DNA of 35,263 bases from Acidobacteriota bacterium (lineage in GTDB: Bacteria; Acidobacteriota; Vicinamibacteria; Vicinamibacterales; UBA2999). The position numbers and the translations under genes were made by a program. Below the pieces are notes generated by a model. That model had not been told where the DNA came from and did no database searches. It saw nothing but the letters and a program-made list of their open reading frames with translations. The stretch is from assembly GCA_020851325.1 (NCBI GenBank), contig JADZCY010000050.1:1-35263 (forward strand). Direction: 5' to 3'. Shown here piece after piece: positions 1 through 8,027 of the stretch (within the stretch, counting starts at the first letter, position 1; each line of letters opens with the position of its first letter).

Positions 1-560
1 AATGGCTGACGCGCTCGGGCGCGTATCCGGGCGACGAGTTGTGGCTCAGCGGCACGATCGGCGGCGCGCGCGCGGCGCTCGAGATGCTGACGACGGGCGA
101 CACGCCGGACGCGGCATGCGTGACGCGGCTGTGCCGGCCGGAGCCGCGCGTCAGGCTGGGTATCGCAATGGCCAGAAACGGCGTGGCCCGCGCGGCCATG
201 GACACGAGCGACGGGCTCGGTGACGCGGTCCGGCAACTGGCCGCGGCCAGCGGATGCGGCGCGCGTGTCGACGCCGCGGCTGTTCCGGTGGAGGCGGGTG
301 CCGCCGCGTGGTGGCTGGCACGGGGCGTGGATCACGTCGAGGCAGCGGTCAGGGGCGGCGAGGACTACGAGTTGCTCTTTGCCGTGCCGCCGCGCTTCGG
401 CGGCCGGCTGCGCAACGTGCGCCGGCAGGTGGCCACGCCGGCGCTGACGCGGATCGGCGTGCTGACCCGCGAGCCGGAATGCTGGCTCCTGCGGGACGGC
501 GCGCGGACACCCTGGCCGGAGGGGTTCGAACACTTCGGCGGCGGACACGAACGACCATGA
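1..560 (+). CDS. thiL: Thiamine-monophosphate kinase, C-terminal part (5' truncated by window edge)
   Basis: The reading frame is open from base 3 to the TGA at 558-560, so the N-terminus lies outside the window. ThiL phosphorylates thiamine monophosphate to thiamine diphosphate with ATP in the cytoplasm; it belongs to the PurM/AIR-synthase-like ATPase superfamily. The visible part carries two typical signatures: MDTSDGL, near the start of the C-terminal domain, and GGEDYELLFAV, about 50 residues later. The remaining tail (GVLTREPECWLL, then a short Trp/Pro/Gly-rich end) fits the ThiL C-terminus. The stop overlaps the ATG of the next gene (ATGA), so the two are probably translated together. 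The N-terminal Mg-ATP binding residues cannot be checked here. Confidence 0.9.
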   Translation, partial: WLTRSGAYPGDELWLSGTIGGARAALEMLTTGDTPDAACVTRLCRPEPRVRLGIAMARNGVARAAMDTSDGLGDAVRQLAAASGCGARVDAAAVPVEAGAAAWWLARGVDHVEAAVRGGEDYELLFAVPPRFGGRLRNVRRQVATPALTRIGVLTREPECWLLRDGARTPWPEGFEHFGGGHERP

Positions 561-1150
561 CGATCTCGCGGTCCATCGTCCGGCGAACGCTGGTGACCCT
601 CACGGTCGCCGTGCTTTACGTGTTCCTGTACGAAACGACGATCCGCGATTCCCGCTACGCCGCACGTCAGGCGACGATCGCCGAAGCGACGGGCCTGCCA
701 CAGGCCGGCGCGCAGCTCACCTTCACCGCCACGGCCTACTGCAAGGGCGAAACAACGGCGTCCGGCGTCGTCGTGCGGACAGGTGTGGCGGCGGCCGATC
801 CGGCACTGCTGCCGGTGGGCACCGTCGTGCGGATCGATCTCCCCAACTCACGCTACAGCGGCGTGTGGACGATCATGGACACGGGTCCCGCCGTGCAGGG
901 CCGCATCGTCGACCTGTATCTCTGGAGCTGCAAGGAGGCGCTGGCATTCGGGCGTCGCCCGGTGCGACTCACCGTGCTGCGCCTTGGCTGGAACCCGCAG
1001 ATGAGCGCGCCCGGCCTGGTCGATCGCGTCTTCCGCCAGCGTGAATCGGCCGCACCCACCGCACCTCCGGCCCCCGCAGCCACACCGGGCGACACGCCGT
1101 CCGCGGCCCCCGCCGTGCCACCGACGCCGCCCTCCCCGCCCTCGCCCTGA
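557..1150 (+). CDS. 3D-domain (RlpA/MltA-C-like double-psi barrel) envelope protein
   Basis: The protein has 197 residues. The start is the ATG inside the ATGA overlap with thiL; a longer frame upstream is only thiL read in another phase. Residues about 9-25 form a hydrophobic segment (TLVTLTVAVLYVFLYE), a signal anchor or uncleaved signal. Residues about 53-155 form a 3D domain: TATAYCKGETTASG, then DPALLPVGTVVRIDL, then IMDTGPAVQGRIVDLYL with the conserved aspartates of the family. This fold occurs in MltA and RlpA lytic transglycosylases and in Gram-positive YocH-like proteins, so a peptidoglycan-related role outside the inner membrane is plausible, but no MltA catalytic domain is attached. 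The last 40 residues are a low-complexity Pro/Ala tail, likely a linker or wall-spanning stalk. Confidence 0.8.
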   Translation: MTISRSIVRRTLVTLTVAVLYVFLYETTIRDSRYAARQATIAEATGLPQAGAQLTFTATAYCKGETTASGVVVRTGVAAADPALLPVGTVVRIDLPNSRYSGVWTIMDTGPAVQGRIVDLYLWSCKEALAFGRRPVRLTVLRLGWNPQMSAPGLVDRVFRQRESAAPTAPPAPAATPGDTPSAAPAVPPTPPSPPSP

Positions 1151-1197
1151 CGTCACCAGACGTCTACGACGTTCCACGGGACGCGCGCGGCATTCGC

Positions 1198-1206
1198 TGG
1201 TATCAT
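1198..1206 (+). promoter_or_regulatory. Extended -10 box of cstA, start codon 8 nt downstream
   Basis: TGG followed by TATCAT forms an extended -10 element ending eight bases before the ATG at 1215. No Shine-Dalgarno lies between them and no good -35 is visible. If this is the promoter, transcription starts at or within a base or two of the ATG, giving a leaderless mRNA. This is inferred from spacing alone. Confidence 0.4.
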
Positions 1207-1214
1207 CGGCGCCT

Positions 1215-3047
1215 ATGCATGCGCTTTATGTTGTCGTTCCTGTGCTGTGCGTCCTGGCGATCGGCTACCGGTACTACAGCGCGTTCATCGCCACGCGCAT
1301 CTGGATGCTGGACGACTCGCGTGTCACCCCGGCCCATACCAACTACGACGGCGCCAACTTCTATCCCACCAGCCGGTGGGTTCTCTTCGGCCATCATTTC
1401 GCGGCCATCACCGGTGCCGGTCCGCTCGTCGGACCGATGCTCGCGGTGCAGTTCGGGTATGCCCCCGGGCTGATCTGGCTGGTGGCGGGCGTCGTGCTGG
1501 CCGGCGCGGTCCACGACTCGATGATTCTGTGGGCATCGACGCGGCGGAAGGGCAAATCGCTCGCCGAAATCGTCACCGCGGAGATCAGCCCCTCGGCGGG
1601 CATCGTCGCCTCGATCGCCATCCTGTTCATCCTGGTCATCGCCATGGCCGGCCTCGGGATCAACGTCGTCAACGCGCTGGCCGACAGCCGCTGGGGCACC
1701 TTCACGATTGCCATGACGATCCCGCTGGGCATCTTCATGGGCTTCTGGATGTATGTGTGGCGCAAGGGCAGGATCGTCGAAGCGACGATCATCGGCGTCA
1801 TCGGCCTGCTGGCGGCGGTGGCCGGTGGTGAACCGCTGAACCACTCGACCGGCTGGTTCGCCAACCTGTTCCACCTGTCGCGCACGCAGATCGTCATCGC
1901 CCTGGCCGTCTACGGCTTCGCGGCGTCGGTGTTGCCGGTGTGGCTGCTGCTCTCGCCGCGCGGCTATCTCAGTTCATTCACCAAAATCGGCACCATCTTC
2001 TTCCTGGCCATCGGCGTCATCTACGTGAACCCCGAGTTCAAGATGCCGGCGCTCTCCGAATACGTCGACGGCGGCGGCCCGATCATCCCCGGTCCGCTGT
2101 TCCCCTTCTGCTTCATCACCATTGCCTGCGGCGCCATCTCCGGGTTCCACGCCCTCATCAGTTCGGGCACGACGTCGAAGATGGTGGACAAGGAAAGCGA
2201 CATCCGGCCGATTGGCTACGGCGCGATGCTGATTGAATGCGTCGTCGGCGTGATGGCGCTGGTTGCCGCCAGCGCGATGGAACCGGGCGACTACTTCGCC
2301 ATCAACGTGCCGCCGGCGCAGTACGCCAACATGACCTTCCAGGGCCTCCAGATGGCGCCGGTGCACCTCGCGGAAATCGAAGCGGCGGTCGGCGAAACGG
2401 TGACGGGCCGCACGGGCGGCGCGGTGTCACTGGCCGTCGGCATGGCGCAGATCTTCTCGGCGATGCCGGGCATGCAGGGCCTGCTGGCCTACTGGTATCA
2501 CTTCGCCATCATGTTCGAGGCGTTGTTCATCCTGACGACCATCGACTCGGGCACGCGCGTCGGTCGCTTCCTGCTGCAGGAATTCCTCGGCCGCGCCTTC
2601 CCGAAGTTCCGTGAGAAGGAATGGATCCCGGGGGCGATGTTCGCCACCGGCCTGCTGGTCTTCGGCTGGGCCTATTTCATCTACACCGGCAACATCGCCA
2701 CGATCTGGCCGATGTTCGGCGTCGCCAACCAGTTGCTGGCCTCGGTGGCACTCGCCGTGGCAACGACGATCCTGATCAACACCGGCAAGGCACGCTACAC
2801 GTGGGTCACCCTCGTGCCGCTCGCCTTCCTCGCCACCAACACGCTGTACGGCGGCTTCCTCAACGTGCGCGACAACTTCTGGCCGCTGGCCGTCGGCCCC
2901 GACCCGGGGACGCACGTGCAGGGCTGGGTGCTGACGGTCTGCACGGTGGCGATGATGATCTGCGCCATCGTCATCCTGGCGCAGGCGGCGGCGAAGTGGT
3001 TCAGCGTGCTCGGTAATGGTCGCGAAACCGTGAACGTCGAAAGCTAA
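1215..3047 (+). CDS. cstA: Carbon starvation protein CstA family transporter
   Basis: The protein has 610 residues and is a polytopic inner-membrane protein of the CstA/BtsT family, which imports peptides or pyruvate under carbon limitation in E. coli. The start is MHALYVVVPVLCVLAIGYRY; the extra in-frame sequence upstream is Pro/Arg-rich tail sequence of the previous gene in another phase. Family hallmarks are YDGANFYPTSRWVLFGHHFA and ITGAGPLVGPMLAVQFGY near the N-terminus, HALISSGTTSKM in the middle, and PMFGVANQLLASVAL near the C-terminus, followed by the CstA 5TM-type region. It is shorter than E. coli CstA (about 700 residues). No partner such as the small YbdD/YjiX protein is seen next to it. 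Substrate cannot be decided from sequence. Confidence 0.93.
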   Translation: MHALYVVVPVLCVLAIGYRYYSAFIATRIWMLDDSRVTPAHTNYDGANFYPTSRWVLFGHHFAAITGAGPLVGPMLAVQFGYAPGLIWLVAGVVLAGAVHDSMILWASTRRKGKSLAEIVTAEISPSAGIVASIAILFILVIAMAGLGINVVNALADSRWGTFTIAMTIPLGIFMGFWMYVWRKGRIVEATIIGVIGLLAAVAGGEPLNHSTGWFANLFHLSRTQIVIALAVYGFAASVLPVWLLLSPRGYLSSFTKIGTIFFLAIGVIYVNPEFKMPALSEYVDGGGPIIPGPLFPFCFITIACGAISGFHALISSGTTSKMVDKESDIRPIGYGAMLIECVVGVMALVAASAMEPGDYFAINVPPAQYANMTFQGLQMAPVHLAEIEAAVGETVTGRTGGAVSLAVGMAQIFSAMPGMQGLLAYWYHFAIMFEALFILTTIDSGTRVGRFLLQEFLGRAFPKFREKEWIPGAMFATGLLVFGWAYFIYTGNIATIWPMFGVANQLLASVALAVATTILINTGKARYTWVTLVPLAFLATNTLYGGFLNVRDNFWPLAVGPDPGTHVQGWVLTVCTVAMMICAIVILAQAAAKWFSVLGNGRETVNVES

Positions 3048-3093
3048 GACGACGAACCACGCCGGGCCGGCCCTCCCCCTTTGCGCCGGCGTC

Positions 3094-3108
3094 CGCGTTC
3101 AACGCGGG
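3094..3108 (+). terminator. Small hairpin after cstA, weak terminator candidate
   Basis: CCGCGTT and AACGCGG are perfect inverted arms around a single base, 47 bp after the cstA stop. The arms can be extended imperfectly (GTC/GAC further out). No T-run follows, so it would be a poor intrinsic terminator and may only end or stabilise the transcript. Confidence 0.25.
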
Positions 3109-3153
3109 TGGACTTCGTCTTGCATCAAACCTGGACCTGAGGTGATACGGCGG

Positions 3154-3996
3154 ATGCCAAAGAGGGGAATCGTGCGCAACGTTGATTGGTTCTGTCACAC
3201 GGCGCGGGCCGTATTTGGGCTGCTGGTCGTGGCCGTGGCGCCCGCAATGGCTCAATACAGTCCGCCCGCCGATCCGGCGGTCGGCGAGGACTATCACGTC
3301 GAAGTCGGGTACGGGTTCTGGAATCCCGAGCCCTCGCTGCTGGTGAACTCCGAGGCCCTGGGCATCCTCGGCACCGACGTCGATCTCGTCGACGATCTGG
3401 GCATCGAAAAGAAACGCCTCGGCAAGTTGAACGTCGTCCTGCGGCCGGGTACCAAGCATCGCTTCCGCTTCGAGTACCTGCCGATCAAGTACGAAACCGA
3501 CTCGGTGCCGGTGCAGCGCGAGTTCATCTTCAACGGCCAGCGCTATCGCGTCGGCCTGCCGGTGAGCACGCTCGCCGACTTCAAGACCTATCGCATCGGC
3601 TACGAGTACGACTTCATCTATCGCAACCGCGGCTTCTTCGGCGTGCTGTTCGACGTGAAGTACACCGACGTCAACGTCGAGTTGAACAGCGTCATCGGCA
3701 ATGAGTTCACCACCGCCGTGGCGCCGATTCCAACGCTCGGCCTCGTCGGACGCGTCTATCCGGTGAAAAACCTCGCCATCGGCGGCGAAGTGTCGATGCT
3801 CCGCATTCCCGAGAACCTGAGCGACGACTACGACGGCCGCTACACGGATTTCGATCTCTACGGCACGCTCAACTTCACGAAGAACGTCGGCGCCACCGTG
3901 GGCTATCGCTCGGTCGACGTGTTCTATCGCCTCGACAACGACTCGGGCACGCTGACCTTCAAGGGACTGTACCTGAACGGCGTCGTGCGCTTCTGA
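3154..3996 (+). CDS. Predicted 280-residue outer-membrane beta-barrel protein
   Basis: The protein begins MPKRGIVRN and has a signal peptide with core AVFGLLVVAVAPAMA and a likely cleavage site before QYSPP, about residue 32. The mature part alternates hydrophobic and polar residues and is rich in aromatic strand ends (HVEVGYGFWNPE, RFRFEYLPIKYET, YRIGYEYDFIY, GVLFDVKYTDVN). It ends in ...LNGVVRF, the C-terminal Phe expected of substrates of the BamA machinery. The size fits an 8-10 strand barrel. The ATG at 3154 is chosen because GAGGTGA stands 10 bases upstream; an upstream GTG at 3142 overlaps that site. No specific family is recognised, so function is unknown (a pore or surface structural protein is possible). 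Confidence 0.8.
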   Translation: MPKRGIVRNVDWFCHTARAVFGLLVVAVAPAMAQYSPPADPAVGEDYHVEVGYGFWNPEPSLLVNSEALGILGTDVDLVDDLGIEKKRLGKLNVVLRPGTKHRFRFEYLPIKYETDSVPVQREFIFNGQRYRVGLPVSTLADFKTYRIGYEYDFIYRNRGFFGVLFDVKYTDVNVELNSVIGNEFTTAVAPIPTLGLVGRVYPVKNLAIGGEVSMLRIPENLSDDYDGRYTDFDLYGTLNFTKNVGATVGYRSVDVFYRLDNDSGTLTFKGLYLNGVVRF

Positions 3997-4005
3997 CCAA
4001 CGCGC

Positions 4006-4023
4006 GGCGCGGCCCGCCGCGCC
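4006..4023. terminator. GC-rich hairpin between convergent genes
   Basis: GGCGCGGC and GCCGCGCC form an eight-base-pair perfect stem with a two-base centre, in the 31-bp gap between the convergent beta-barrel and glycosyltransferase genes. Its position fits a bidirectional terminator; neither strand has a T-run, so termination strength is uncertain. Confidence 0.4.
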
Positions 4024-4027
4024 GGCG

Positions 4028-5125
4028 CTAGCGTTCCGGCACCGCGGACGCGTGCATGGCCGCGGCGTCCCACCACCCGCGATGCGGCGGCGGATGGTCC
4101 GACATGGCGGCGTCGAGGATCAGGCCGACGTTGTCGCAGAACTGCTCGAGCGTGTGCCGTGCTTCCACCAATGCGCGGCCACGCGCGCCCATCGCCCGCG
4201 CGCGTTCCGGATCGTTCCACAACGCCAGCATGGCATCGCGCAGCGCCGCCGGATCGCCGGGCGGCACGAGCAGCCCGGTGACGCCGTCTTCGATGACGTC
4301 CACCTGTCCCTCGGTGCGCGTGCAGATCACCGCCTTCCCCATCGCCATCGCTTCGAGCACGACGGTGACGCCGTTGTCCGATCGCGACGGCAGCAGCGGC
4401 ACGACGACGAAGCGCGATCGCGCGTAGAGCTCGCGCAGGCCGGCGAGGTCCTTGCGGCCCACCGTCACGCGCGGATTCGGCGTCGTCTGCAGCGTCTCGA
4501 TCCGGACGCGTCGATCCTTCAGCAGTCGCCAGCGGCCCGGCACGCGGACGACATCGGCGGCGACGTGACAACGCAGCGGCGTGCCCTCGAGGGCCGCGAA
4601 CAGCGTCGGGAAGTCGCGCATCTCGGCGCCGACGGCGCAGATGCCGTCATCGTCCATGTCGATGGGATGGAAGAAACGGTGATCGACGAAGAAGCGCACG
4701 AGGAACAGGCGATCGGCGGGCACCAGGCGATGCGCCACCGCGTAGTCCCGCTGCACGGACGTGGACGTGATGGCGGCGCGCAGCGTGCGTCCCAGCCAGC
4801 GAAACGGGGTCCTGATGTTCGGCTTGGAGAACTGGCTGACGAACGCGATGTGCGGCTTGCCGCCACGCAGCCGCTGGAGCGCCATCAGCGCCAGCGTCAA
4901 GCGCTCGCCCCAGGTGACGATGACGTCGTAGTCGTCGCGGCGACGGTGCACTTCGATCGCCAGCCGCAGCCACGCCGGCCAGCGTGACGGCCTCTGGTCG
5001 ATCAGCCCGACGTCCCACGTCTCGTCGAACAGATCCTCGAAGATGAACCCGCGCGGTCCCGATTCGCCCGTGCGATCGCGCGGTGGCGCTTCGGCAGGCC
5101 GGCCCGGCCGCAACAACGCCAGCAC
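4028..5125 (-). CDS. Glycosyltransferase family 4-like protein
   Basis: This is a GT-B fold retaining glycosyltransferase, likely cytoplasmic, that adds a sugar to a lipid-linked or surface glycan. The C-terminal nucleotide-sugar half is clear: ARSRFVVVPLLPSRSDNGVT, VVLEAMAMGKAVICTRTEGQ and DVIEDGVTGLLVPPGDPAAL. These correspond to the family's E-x7-E region, in which the first acidic residue is replaced by Asp/Asn (SDNGVTVVLE), and to the acidic DGVTGLLV loop. The N-terminal half has only general features. The frame stays open to an ATG at 5200, but that start would collide with the start codon of the divergent gene at 5199. The hydrophobic beta-strand VVLALLRPGRP begins near a GTG at 5125, which I prefer. 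It is the only gene of its transcription unit here. Acceptor and donor are unknown. Confidence 0.78.
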   Translation of the reverse strand: MLALLRPGRPAEAPPRDRTGESGPRGFIFEDLFDETWDVGLIDQRPSRWPAWLRLAIEVHRRRDDYDVIVTWGERLTLALMALQRLRGGKPHIAFVSQFSKPNIRTPFRWLGRTLRAAITSTSVQRDYAVAHRLVPADRLFLVRFFVDHRFFHPIDMDDDGICAVGAEMRDFPTLFAALEGTPLRCHVAADVVRVPGRWRLLKDRRVRIETLQTTPNPRVTVGRKDLAGLRELYARSRFVVVPLLPSRSDNGVTVVLEAMAMGKAVICTRTEGQVDVIEDGVTGLLVPPGDPAALRDAMLALWNDPERARAMGARGRALVEARHTLEQFCDNVGLILDAAMSDHPPPHRGWWDAAAMHASAVPER

Positions 5126-5198
5126 GACACGGCGCGGATGACCGCCCGCTGAGCCATAGCCCCTGGCCTTCGTGCTACGCTGCGTAAAGGAAGACGCC

Positions 5199-7034
5199 AT
5201 GAAGATGACCGCCGTGCCGCTGCTGGGAGCGCTGTGTCTGGGTGCCGCGCTCGTCGGCGCTGCCGGGATCGATCCACTTTCGACGCAGCCGCCCGCATCC
5301 TCCGTTCAACTCATTCCGGAACCTGGCCGCACGACGTGGGCGCCTGGGGTACGTGACGGCATTCCAGCCCGGTCGACGATCTGCGCTACCATCGCCGCGC
5401 ATGCGCTCGGCAACGGCATGGACGATGCGGCGGCGGCGATTCAGCAAGCGATCGATGATTGTCCAGCGGGCCAGACGGTTCAACTCTCGGCGGGGACCTT
5501 CCTGCTGAACCGGTTCGTGCTGCTCAACAAGGGTATCACGTTGCGCGGCGCCGGTCCGAAGCTGACGAAGCTCACCAAGACCAACGGCGCCCGCGCCGGC
5601 ACCTATCTGGTCGACGATGCCTCGCCGATCATCATCGTCGGTCCGTCGCGATGGCCGAAACCAGACCCGGAGACGTCGGTGGACCTCACGGCCGACGCCG
5701 TGCAGGGGGCGATGTCGATCGAGGTGAAAGACGCGTCGGGTTTCTCGAGCGGACAGATCGTCCTGCTGGATCACGACGACTACAACGCCGGCGCCTGGCT
5801 GCCGCTGCCGCGCCGGTTGGGCAACGACGGCGCCGCGCCGCGCATCTGGGCGTCCGACTACGTGGTCTTCAACCGCCACGACCCGCCGGAGCCGAGCGAC
5901 GGCCGCTTTCCCGATTCGCTCGAGTGGTTCGCGCGCGTCAACCGGCCGGTCAACGAACTGAAGGAAATCGCGCGTGTCGCCGGCAAGACCATCACGTTCA
6001 CGACGCCGGTGCACATCACCTACACGACGGCGAAGCGCGCGCAGTTGACGCGCTATTACCCCAACGACACGCACGTGCGGGAGGCCGGCATCGAGGACCT
6101 CACGGTGTCGGGCGGCGGCAACGGCAACATCCGCTTCGAAGCCGCGGCCTACTCGTGGGTGAAGAACATCGAGAACACGTTCTGGGGCGGTGAGGGGATT
6201 GCCGTCGATCATTCGTTCCGTGTCGAGATTCGCGACTCGACGATCCATCACGGCGCGTTCTCGGAACCGGGCGGGGCCGGCTACGCGTTGAGCCTGGCGC
6301 AGGGCTCGTCCGAAGTGCTGATCGAGAACAACGCCGTGCACGACGCCAACAAGGTGATGGTCGTGCGCTCGTCGGGCGCCGGGTCCGTGGTCGGCTACAA
6401 CTACATGGACAACGGCATCATCGCGTCGAATCTCGAATGGATCGAGACCGGCCTGAACGGCAGCCACATGGTGGGCAGCCATCACATCCTGTTCGAGGGC
6501 AACGAGTCGTTCAACTACGACTCCGACAACACGCACGGCAGCGCCATCGCGATGACCGTGTTCCGCAATCATCTGGTGGGACGCCGGGCCGGCTACGGCG
6601 GCTCGGGCAACCGCCGCGCCGCCGGACTGATGTTCGGATCCTGGTGGCACACGTTCATCGGCAACGTGCTCGGCGAAGACGGCCGCATGGAAGGCTGGAG
6701 CTACGACGACCCGGGCGACGGCATCGGTGGCTCGACGAGCAACGCCTGGCAGGACGGCGGCGCCATCTGGCGGCTCGGCTACGACCCGGGCCACTGGGAT
6801 CAGATCGCCGATCCGAAAGTGCGGCAGACCGTTGTCCGCGACGGCAACTTCGACTTCGTCACCGGCCGCGTCCACTGGGATCGCACGCCGCGCGATCTGC
6901 CCGACTCGCTCTATCTCACGGCCAAGCCGGCCTTCTTCGGCGATCGGCCGTGGCCGTGGGTGAATCCGTCGGGCGCGGTGAAGCTCGGAACGTTGCCGGC
7001 GCGCGAGCGCATGGGCGATCCGCCAGCGCCCTGA
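5199..7034 (+). CDS. Secreted right-handed parallel beta-helix protein (pectate lyase-like fold)
   Basis: The protein has 611 residues. A signal peptide (MKMTAVPLLGALCLGAALVGAAG) shows export. Residues about 65-110 match the start of the pectate-lyase superfamily fold (ATIAAHALGNGMDDAAAAIQ then LSAGTFLLN and GITLRGAG), as in Pfam pectate-lyase-3 proteins. After an inserted domain of about 150 residues come successive beta-helix rungs (IEDLTVSGGGNGNIRFEAAAY, WVKNIENTFWGGEGIAV, VEIRDSTIHHG, VLIENNAVHDANK, GYNYMDNG, HILFEGNESFNY). The RBS AAAGGAAG lies six to seven bases before the ATG. Members of this fold are polysaccharide lyases, hydrolases or epimerases; the sequence does not reveal which, and I do not identify a catalytic residue set. 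Its position beside glycosyltransferases suggests work on an exported glycan. This is inference. Confidence 0.82.
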   Translation: MKMTAVPLLGALCLGAALVGAAGIDPLSTQPPASSVQLIPEPGRTTWAPGVRDGIPARSTICATIAAHALGNGMDDAAAAIQQAIDDCPAGQTVQLSAGTFLLNRFVLLNKGITLRGAGPKLTKLTKTNGARAGTYLVDDASPIIIVGPSRWPKPDPETSVDLTADAVQGAMSIEVKDASGFSSGQIVLLDHDDYNAGAWLPLPRRLGNDGAAPRIWASDYVVFNRHDPPEPSDGRFPDSLEWFARVNRPVNELKEIARVAGKTITFTTPVHITYTTAKRAQLTRYYPNDTHVREAGIEDLTVSGGGNGNIRFEAAAYSWVKNIENTFWGGEGIAVDHSFRVEIRDSTIHHGAFSEPGGAGYALSLAQGSSEVLIENNAVHDANKVMVVRSSGAGSVVGYNYMDNGIIASNLEWIETGLNGSHMVGSHHILFEGNESFNYDSDNTHGSAIAMTVFRNHLVGRRAGYGGSGNRRAAGLMFGSWWHTFIGNVLGEDGRMEGWSYDDPGDGIGGSTSNAWQDGGAIWRLGYDPGHWDQIADPKVRQTVVRDGNFDFVTGRVHWDRTPRDLPDSLYLTAKPAFFGDRPWPWVNPSGAVKLGTLPARERMGDPPAP

Positions 7035-7103
7035 ACTCGTGCGCGGCGTGGATCGCCGTCGTGCGCGCGGCAACGGCCACGCACACACGCGCGGCATCAC
7101 GCG

Positions 7104-8027
7104 TCAGGGAAAGCGTTCGGGATAGCGTCCGTCAGCGACGCGGTGGCGGAGGCGGCGCAACCACTGCCGCGCCTCGCTGGCCGGATTGCGCCGCGTCACC
7201 ACGACGCGGCTGGCCAGGCGTCCACCGAACGCGTGGAGAAACTTCAGCCGGCCGGACGAGGACACGCCGTCGAAGTCGAATCGCAGGCCACGACGCGCCG
7301 CGTCGCGCATGCCGGTCCACACCAGCAAGCCCACCGCACCGAGTTCGGCGTGCGCCGTGTCTCGTGCCGACAGGTAGTAGTAATAATCCGCGTCGTCCCA
7401 GACGAACAGCGCGATGGCGTGCGCCGCGTCCTTGTCGTCCACCGCGGCCAGCGCCTGTGCCTGTCCGTGCTCGACGGCGGCCGTCGCCAGGCGCCCGACA
7501 CGGGCCACGTCGTCTTCGCGAGCGGCGTCGGCGAAGCTGGCCGCGTAGCGCTCGACGAACGCCTCGGGCGACAGCGGCTGCACGCGCAGCCGTTCTTCGG
7601 CGCGGCGAATCACGTTGCGCATCTTGCTGTTGATCTGCTGCCACAGCACGTCCTCGGCGGTGCCGGGATCGACAACGAAGGTGTACTGCAGGCGGGCGTC
7701 GAAGCCGGCGGTCTGCCACGCCAGCGCATTGGACTGGTGCGGCGGCAGCACGAACTCGTAGGTGGCGGCGACGGGCAGCTGTTCGATCAGCGTGGTTTCA
7801 ATCTGCAGGCGCTGCCGGCTCAACGTCTCGGGCTTGCCAGTGCCGGGATCGACGTCCGGGAACAGCAGCCGCGTCAACGGTGGCAGGCCACACCACGACA
7901 GGCCGTCGCGCCGAAGCGTGGCATACGGCAGCCGGCCGCGGACGTGGCCGTCGCGTTCCACCGTCGCGGCGTGCCAGGCGCCGGGAACGCTGGCATCGAG
8001 CCACCAGGGCTCGATGAAGATGGTCAA
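7104..8027 (-). CDS. FemAB/GNAT-like acyltransferase (Acetyltransf_6-type)
   Basis: The protein has 307 residues. The start is a TTG whose last two bases lie in the TGA stop of the upstream glycosyltransferase (TTGA), preceded by GGGGTGG; the protein then begins TIFIEPWWLDASVPGAWH. The motifs INSKMRNVIRRAEERLRV, HAIALFVWDDADYYYYLSARD, GAVGLLVWTGMRDAARRGLRFDFDG and RLKFLHAFGGRL follow the order seen in FemAB-like GNAT domains, where the N-R-x-x-R helix and the YYYL/GA segment are typical. Relatives transfer aminoacyl or acyl groups in peptidoglycan bridges or in exopolysaccharide/PEP-CTERM loci. Coupling to a GT4 enzyme favours a glycan-decoration role. Substrate is unknown. Confidence 0.75.
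   Translation of the reverse strand: MTIFIEPWWLDASVPGAWHAATVERDGHVRGRLPYATLRRDGLSWCGLPPLTRLLFPDVDPGTGKPETLSRQRLQIETTLIEQLPVAATYEFVLPPHQSNALAWQTAGFDARLQYTFVVDPGTAEDVLWQQINSKMRNVIRRAEERLRVQPLSPEAFVERYAASFADAAREDDVARVGRLATAAVEHGQAQALAAVDDKDAAHAIALFVWDDADYYYYLSARDTAHAELGAVGLLVWTGMRDAARRGLRFDFDGVSSSGRLKFLHAFGGRLASRVVVTRRNPASEARQWLRRLRHRVADGRYPERFP

Noticed and set aside
5175-7100. Long minus-strand frame (641 codons) opposite the beta-helix gene
   Set aside because: It is Arg/Val/His-rich without any domain, and is the antisense of a gene with a signal peptide and clear rungs; high GC leaves such frames open.
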